From Candidatus Zymogenaceae bacterium (lineage in GTDB: Bacteria; Desulfobacterota; Zymogenia; Zymogenales; Zymogenaceae): 64,000 nucleotides of DNA. A program made the position numbers and the translations under genes. Position 1 is the first letter of the stretch, and each line of letters starts with the position of its first letter. The notes under the pieces were generated by a model. It saw only the letters and a list, made by a program, of their open reading frames with translations, was not told the origin of the DNA and ran no database searches. This document shows, piece by piece, positions 59,994 through 64,000 of the stretch. Where the stretch lies: assembly GCA_016931225.1 (NCBI GenBank), contig JAFGFE010000020.1:124001-188000 (forward strand), given 5' to 3'.

Positions 59994-60370
59994 GTCGATT
60001 GAAAGGAAAAACGTCGCTGCCGACCCCCCGGGCGGTTGTTTTTATAGATCGTCCCCTGAAGGGGAGGCCTAAAAAAACTCCGAACCACATCATGGATGAG
60101 AGATCCACTGAAAGGCTGCTGCGCTGGGATGGATTAACCTCCAAAATCGGGGATGATTTTTCTCTCACTCATCGATTTCAATGACGCGCAAAAAACGAAT
60201 CTTCTTAAACCGGATGACTCCCGGCATGTGGGACGCACAACCCGTCACTCCACCACTATCGAGATTGAGGCATTTCCCGTATATCCACATCACTCTCAAA
60301 AATGCAGAGGAGACACACCATCCGGCTTGATGTTTGTGACCTCATAAACACCACAACTGTTCACTTTTTC
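59994..60370. other. Intergenic stretch before the oxidoreductase promoter
   Basis: About 380 bp without a supported gene. CCCC-TGAA-GGGG at about 60046-60063 is a small hairpin with no T run on either strand. Otherwise featureless. Confidence 0.4.
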
Positions 60371-60399
60371 TTGACAATTATCTGAAAAATCTATAAAAT
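60371..60399 (+). promoter_or_regulatory. Sigma-70-type promoter of the aldehyde:ferredoxin oxidoreductase operon
   Basis: TTGACA at 60371-60376, a 17-bp spacer and TAAAAT at 60394-60399; full -35 match and five of six at -10. It would give a leader of about 225 nt before the ATG at 60631. Confidence 0.7.
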
Positions 60400-60439
60400 T
60401 ATTTTGTCTTATTCTACATAATAACTTCCGATCCCGCCT

Positions 60440-60525
60440 GTCCGTATCGGACATACGGGACGAAAGGGGCGCCGGAGTAATCCGACACCCTGCCGTGCTT
60501 GCAAAGGAAGAGGCATCGGCATGAG
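60440..60525 (+). ncRNA. Structured 5-prime leader, candidate Moco/Wco-type riboswitch
   Basis: Three consecutive RNA helices lie in the leader: CCGTAT-CGGAC-ATACGG (60442-60458), a stem starting GGGG (60466) and capped by CGGA-GTAA-TCCG (60473-60484), whose loop GUAA is a GNRA tetraloop, and TGCCG/CGGCA (60491-60495 with 60517-60521). The dense fold in a long leader of an operon for a pyranopterin enzyme and MoaD-like proteins is what would be expected of a molybdenum- or tungsten-cofactor-sensing RNA. The match to that family is from memory of its general form, not a search. Confidence 0.45.
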
Positions 60526-60630
60526 AAATATATCATGCCGGGTGTTTCTTCCTTATTTTTTTGGAACACGATTTTCGTCATCCTTCATTTTATATACCTT
60601 TCATATCACGTTATTCAAAAAGGAGGAGAC

Positions 60631-62361
60631 ATGGAAAAGATCATTCGCGTAAACATGACCGATCTCTCGGTTAAAACAGAAAAGGTCCCGAAACAGTATC
60701 AGGGATTGGGAGGCCGGGGCCTGACCTCCACCATCGTGGCGGCGGAGGTGCCCCCCACCTGCGACCCCCTGGGGCCGGACAACAAGCTGGTCATCGCCTC
60801 GGGACTGCTCAACAACACCCCGGCACCCAACGCCGGCCGCCTGTCTGTGGGGTGCAAGAGTCCCCTCACCGGCGGCATCAAGGAGGCAAACGCCGGCGGC
60901 GTGGTGGGAACCAAGTTCGGCCGGATGGGTATCGCTGCGGTCGTTGTGGAGGGAAAGCCGAAGAAAAACGCCTATTACAAGCTCATCCTCACAAAGGACG
61001 ACGCAAAGCTTGAACCCGCCGATAACCTGAAGGGCCTGGGCAACTACGACACGGTGGCGAAGCTCACCGCTGAATACGGGGAGAAGACCGGCTATGTCTC
61101 CATCGGCCAGGCCGGAGAGATGCTGCTGACGGGATCATCCGTCGCCGTAACCGACCGGGAAAACCGGCCGACCCGTCACGCCGGACGGGGCGGCGTCGGC
61201 GCCGTGATGGGATCGAAGGGACTGAAGGCCGTTGTGGTGGACGACGCCGGAGGAGCCCTCCCCAAGCCAAAAGATCCCGAGGGATTCAAGAAGGCGTCCA
61301 AAAAGCTGCTTGACGCACTGAAGACCCACTCGGTCACCAGCGAGGGCCTGCCCACCTACGGTACAAACATCCTAGCGAATATCATCAATGAGGCGGGGGG
61401 GTATCCCACCCGGAACTTCTCCGACGGTCGATTCGAGGGCGTGGAAAAAATCAGCGGCGAAACCCAGCACGACGTCATCCTGGAGCGGGGCGGCGAGATC
61501 AAGCACGGCTGTATGCCCGGCTGCGTCATCCAGTGCTCCCGCATCTACCACGATAAAGACGGAAAGTACCTCACCAAGGGGCCGGAATACGAAACCATCT
61601 GGGCCAACGGCGCGAACTGCGGCATCGACGACCTGGACGCCATCGCCCAGATAGACCGCCTCTGCGACGACTACGGCCTTGACACCATCGAATGGGGCGC
61701 GACTGTCGGCGTGGCGATGGAGGCCGGTATCAAAAAATTCGGAGACGCGAAGGGCGCCATCGAGCTGATCAAGGAGGTCCCCAAGGGGACGGAGCTGGGA
61801 ATAATCCTGGGCAACGGCGCGGCGGCCACCGGAAAGGCCTATAATGTCTCCCGGGTGCCGGTCGTCAAGAACCAGGCCCTGCCGGCGTATGACCCACGGC
61901 CCATCATGGGCATCGGGGTAACCTATGCGACATCAACCATGGGGGCTGATCATACCGCGGGTTACGCCATCGCACCGAACATCCTGAAGGTGGGGGGCGA
62001 GGTCAATCCTCTCGTTCCCGAGGGCCAGGTGGATACGTCAAGAAACCTCCAGATCGCCACCGCCGCCCTGGATTCAACGGGACTGTGTCTGTTCGTCGCC
62101 TTCGCCATCCTGGATATCCCCAGCGGCTTCGAGGGCATCTATGAGATGCTCAACGCCCAGTACGGCCTGAGTCTCACCGCCGACGACGTGACCGCCCTGG
62201 GCATGCAGGTACTCAAGACCGAGCGGGAATTCAACAAGAAGGCGGGATTCACCAAAGAGGACGATCGTCTCCCGGCCTATTTTCTTGCAGATAAGCTGTC
62301 TCCCCACGACAAGATCTTCGAGGTTTCGAACGAACAACTGGATACAGTGTTTAACTTCTAA
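60631..62361 (+). CDS. Aldehyde:ferredoxin oxidoreductase family protein (tungsten/molybdenum)
   Basis: 576 aa, a normal length. The N-terminal AFOR domain has the pterin-binding pattern GLGGRGLTSTIV, and NNTPAPNAGRLSVGCKSPLTGGIKEANAGG. The cluster ligands are Cys294, Cys298 and Cys302 (HGCMPGCVIQC) with Cys486 (STGLCLF); the C-x3-C-x3-C spacing differs by one from the CxxCxxxC of classical enzymes. These enzymes oxidise aldehydes to acids with ferredoxin, using a tungstopterin. AAAAAGGAGGAGAC fixes the ATG; the open frame upstream lies in the leader. Two MoaD-like genes follow directly. Confidence 0.93.
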   Translation: MEKIIRVNMTDLSVKTEKVPKQYQGLGGRGLTSTIVAAEVPPTCDPLGPDNKLVIASGLLNNTPAPNAGRLSVGCKSPLTGGIKEANAGGVVGTKFGRMGIAAVVVEGKPKKNAYYKLILTKDDAKLEPADNLKGLGNYDTVAKLTAEYGEKTGYVSIGQAGEMLLTGSSVAVTDRENRPTRHAGRGGVGAVMGSKGLKAVVVDDAGGALPKPKDPEGFKKASKKLLDALKTHSVTSEGLPTYGTNILANIINEAGGYPTRNFSDGRFEGVEKISGETQHDVILERGGEIKHGCMPGCVIQCSRIYHDKDGKYLTKGPEYETIWANGANCGIDDLDAIAQIDRLCDDYGLDTIEWGATVGVAMEAGIKKFGDAKGAIELIKEVPKGTELGIILGNGAAATGKAYNVSRVPVVKNQALPAYDPRPIMGIGVTYATSTMGADHTAGYAIAPNILKVGGEVNPLVPEGQVDTSRNLQIATAALDSTGLCLFVAFAILDIPSGFEGIYEMLNAQYGLSLTADDVTALGMQVLKTEREFNKKAGFTKEDDRLPAYFLADKLSPHDKIFEVSNEQLDTVFNF

Positions 62362-62385
62362 TCGGACCTGTGGGATGATCACGGT

Positions 62386-62619
62386 ATGAAAGTGGAAATC
62401 AAGCTGTTCGCCGGATTCAGGTCATACATGCCGAATACCCCCGATCAGCGATATATTGATGTCCCCGATGGTTCAACCGTCGGGGACATCATCCACTCCC
62501 TGGGCATCCCGGAGGAGATGAAAAAGATCATCTTCATCAACGGCGCCCACGGAAGCGTTTCGTCCGTGCTGCAGGAAAAGGACCGGCTGGCGATTTTTCC
62601 GCCGGTGGCGGGGGGATGA
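62386..62619 (+). CDS. MoaD/ThiS-like sulfur-carrier protein ending in GG
   Basis: 77 aa, beta-grasp (ubiquitin-like) fold: VEIKLFAGFRSYMP, VPDGSTVGDIIHSLGIP, ending FPPVAGG. The diglycine C-terminus is needed for thiocarboxylate formation by an MoeB-like enzyme. It lies 24 bp after the oxidoreductase and probably supplies sulfur for the dithiolene of its pterin cofactor. No MoeB or MoaE gene is in the window. Confidence 0.88.
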   Translation: MKVEIKLFAGFRSYMPNTPDQRYIDVPDGSTVGDIIHSLGIPEEMKKIIFINGAHGSVSSVLQEKDRLAIFPPVAGG

Positions 62620-62747
62620 GTTAAAGTATCCGAAAGCGATCCGCTTTTTGAGAAAACGCATCCTCTCCCGCATGAAGAACGGCAAGGGGCCGGCGTGAGG
62701 GCCGCCCGCAAAAGAGACGTTCCTTTCTTACCCATCACGAGGCAGAT

Positions 62748-63029
62748 ATGGCATCCATAACGGTCAGGTTGTTCGCATCCTTAAGGAAATATGCGCCGGA
62801 GACGTTCGATCGGGGTACGGGGACCCTGGATATTACGGAGGGCTCTCCCATCAGCGAGATCATCGCCGCTTTGGACATTCCCCCGGACCGGGTGAAGATG
62901 ATCATGAAAAACGGAATCGTCGCATCCCGAAAGGACCCGGTCGCCCCAAACGATCGGGTTGCCCTCTTCCCGCCGGAGCTGGCCTTCAACCTCTATGTGG
63001 CCATGAACTTCCGGGAGGACCTGCGCTAA
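62748..63029 (+). CDS. MoaD-like protein without C-terminal diglycine
   Basis: 93 aa. Beta-grasp pattern as in its neighbour (ITVRLFASLRKYAPETF, EGSPISEIIAALDIPPD, VALFPPELAFN), but the FPP motif runs on into LYVAMNFREDLR instead of ending in GG, so it cannot act as a thiocarboxylate sulfur carrier in the usual way. GAGGCAGAT precedes the ATG. The 128-bp gap from the first MoaD gene may carry a weak processing or termination site. A structural or regulatory subunit for the oxidoreductase is one option; pure drift after duplication is another. Confidence 0.78.
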   Translation: MASITVRLFASLRKYAPETFDRGTGTLDITEGSPISEIIAALDIPPDRVKMIMKNGIVASRKDPVAPNDRVALFPPELAFNLYVAMNFREDLR

Positions 63030-63069
63030 AAGCCCGGGAAGTATGCCGTCGGGCGCATCCCCGGGCGGT

Positions 63070-64000
63070 CTATCGCTCCTCTTTGTGCCGCTCCCGCACC
63101 TCTCCTGTGACATCCTCCCTCGTCGCCAGGATGCCCAGGATTTCTTTCTCATTATATTTCAAGAGCAAGCCCCCTCCGATAATCGTCACGACCATCCCCG
63201 CCGCGGCGGACAGGCGGACGCCCAGGTCGTTTTCCACGGTCATCCCCAACAGCAAAAACGACGGGAAAATCAGGGCCGCCAGCATCTGCCCCATCTTATA
63301 GGCGAACGTCCGTGCGCCGAAAAATATCCCCGCCTTGAACTCGCCGCCGGTAATGCCGTCGGCCTCGGCGATATCCGCGGTCACGGCATTCGGAAGGATC
63401 CCCGATACCGCAATGGCAAAAGAAAAAAGCGCGATCATGACGCCGATCTGCATCATCTGAGACATCGGCATCATGCCCAAAAGCGTGATGAACACATACC
63501 CCAGTGCAAACGCAACATAGGAGGAGAGAAGCACTCTCTTCTTCCCGAATTTTTTCGAGGTCCACACCGTCACGGGATAAAAGACGAAGCTCACCGCCAC
63601 AGTGATCATGATAACCACCGAGTAGAATTCCTTTTCAAATCCGAGCAGCACCGTTATGTAATAGACCATGCCGGAGAAAAGAAATATCTGGGCGGTGAAA
63701 TTGGTGACATCGGAGAGAACGAAATAGAGAAAATTCCTGTTTTTCACGCACGACTTCAATGCGTCCAGTATTCCCTGCTCCGACACATGGGGTTCGCAAT
63801 AGCGCCCCTCGTCGATGAAAATCACCGGCAGGAACATCAGGACGACCGCAACGACGGAGAATCCGGCCAGAGCCGTCTGAAACGCGAGGGAAGACGGCAT
63901 GGTCTTTTCGAACACGCTCTGCAGCGCCACGGACATGGAGCCGAGCACGTACCCCACGATCCAGCAGACCGAGAGGACGGTGCTGATGACCACCCGCTCC
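63070..64000 (-). CDS. GPH-family (MFS_2) symporter, partial (N-terminus beyond window)
   Basis: At least 309 aa, cut by the window end at its N-terminal side. About nine spans remain. Late MFS_2 features include FGKKRVLLSSYVAFALGYVFI, the loop VTADIAEADGITGGEFKAGIFFGARTFAYKMGQ, typical of this family's second half, and a charged C-terminal tail (REDVTGEVRERHKEER). It is convergent with the oxidoreductase operon. The substrate is unknown. The first codons seen (ERVVISTV) are coding; no start lies in the window. Confidence 0.85.
   Translation of the reverse strand, partial: ERVVISTVLSVCWIVGYVLGSMSVALQSVFEKTMPSSLAFQTALAGFSVVAVVLMFLPVIFIDEGRYCEPHVSEQGILDALKSCVKNRNFLYFVLSDVTNFTAQIFLFSGMVYYITVLLGFEKEFYSVVIMITVAVSFVFYPVTVWTSKKFGKKRVLLSSYVAFALGYVFITLLGMMPMSQMMQIGVMIALFSFAIAVSGILPNAVTADIAEADGITGGEFKAGIFFGARTFAYKMGQMLAALIFPSFLLLGMTVENDLGVRLSAAAGMVVTIIGGGLLLKYNEKEILGILATREDVTGEVRERHKEER

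Noticed and set aside
1-64000. CRISPR array, tRNA, rRNA, insertion sequence or prophage
   Set aside because: No regularly spaced repeats, no cloverleaf-like or conserved rRNA sequence, and no transposase, integrase or phage structural gene was found on either strand.

Overview
This GC-rich 64 kb window is dense bacterial chromosome: about 56 protein genes, short intergenic gaps, Shine-Dalgarno starts and many rho-independent terminators. I see no tRNA, rRNA, CRISPR array, integrase or insertion sequence. The gene content suggests a Gram-negative-type anaerobe, perhaps Desulfobacterota or a related uncultured phylum. The grounds are a tungsten/molybdenum aldehyde:ferredoxin oxidoreductase, a corrinoid methyltransferase fusion, a DUF169/TetR/ferredoxin cassette, a NapH-like iron-sulfur membrane protein and several Tat-exported hydrolases. 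The lineage is an inference and cannot be fixed from the sequence alone.

Layout. 0-7 kb (minus strand): two tandem YhhN-family membrane proteins, a CrtI-like FAD oxidoreductase, a GPH-family symporter, a 2-hydroxyacid dehydrogenase and a hemolysin III family protein. 7-12.2 kb: a TPR protein, a small coiled-coil protein, two tandem membrane-anchored M23 endopeptidases, an iron-sulfur protein and a small membrane protein. 12.6-16.7 kb: an amidohydrolase / V4R-domain / D-aminoacylase operon. 16.9-31.6 kb: a block of eleven minus-strand genes combining three transmembrane Ser/Thr kinases with different C-terminal sensor domains, one PP2C phosphatase, two FHA proteins, a VWA protein, two L,D-transpeptidases, an NTF2-like protein and an exported TIM-barrel protein. 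32-47 kb: a CmuA-like URO-D/corrinoid fusion, a second D-aminoacylase homologue, an iron-dependent alcohol dehydrogenase with an upstream partner, a NapH-like protein, a DUF2202 ferritin-like protein, ornithine aminotransferase, a FecR-domain protein and a C45-family hydrolase.

47-50 kb: a DUF169 / TetR / ferredoxin cassette whose promoter carries a perfect 16-bp palindrome. 50-55 kb: DUF2061, APS kinase, a small membrane protein and two Tat-exported alkaline-phosphatase-superfamily enzymes; three unrelated proteins here share the same C-terminal tail. 55-58 kb: three tandem paralogous FHA-like genes, the first split by a -1 shift at a slippery A8 tract. 58-64 kb: a DUF819 transporter, a pilin-like single-pass protein, the aldehyde:ferredoxin oxidoreductase operon with a structured leader and two MoaD-like genes, and a GPH-family symporter cut by the window end.

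Two themes recur. One is envelope and peptidoglycan work: M23 endopeptidases, L,D-transpeptidases, D-aminoacylases and SH3b/LytR_C-like domains, placed around Ser/Thr phosphorylation signalling read by FHA domains. The other is anaerobic redox and one-carbon chemistry. The most promising observations for novelty are the kinase/cell-wall block, the slippery-site FHA array, the shared C-terminal tail, and the candidate Moco/Wco-type leader of the oxidoreductase operon.
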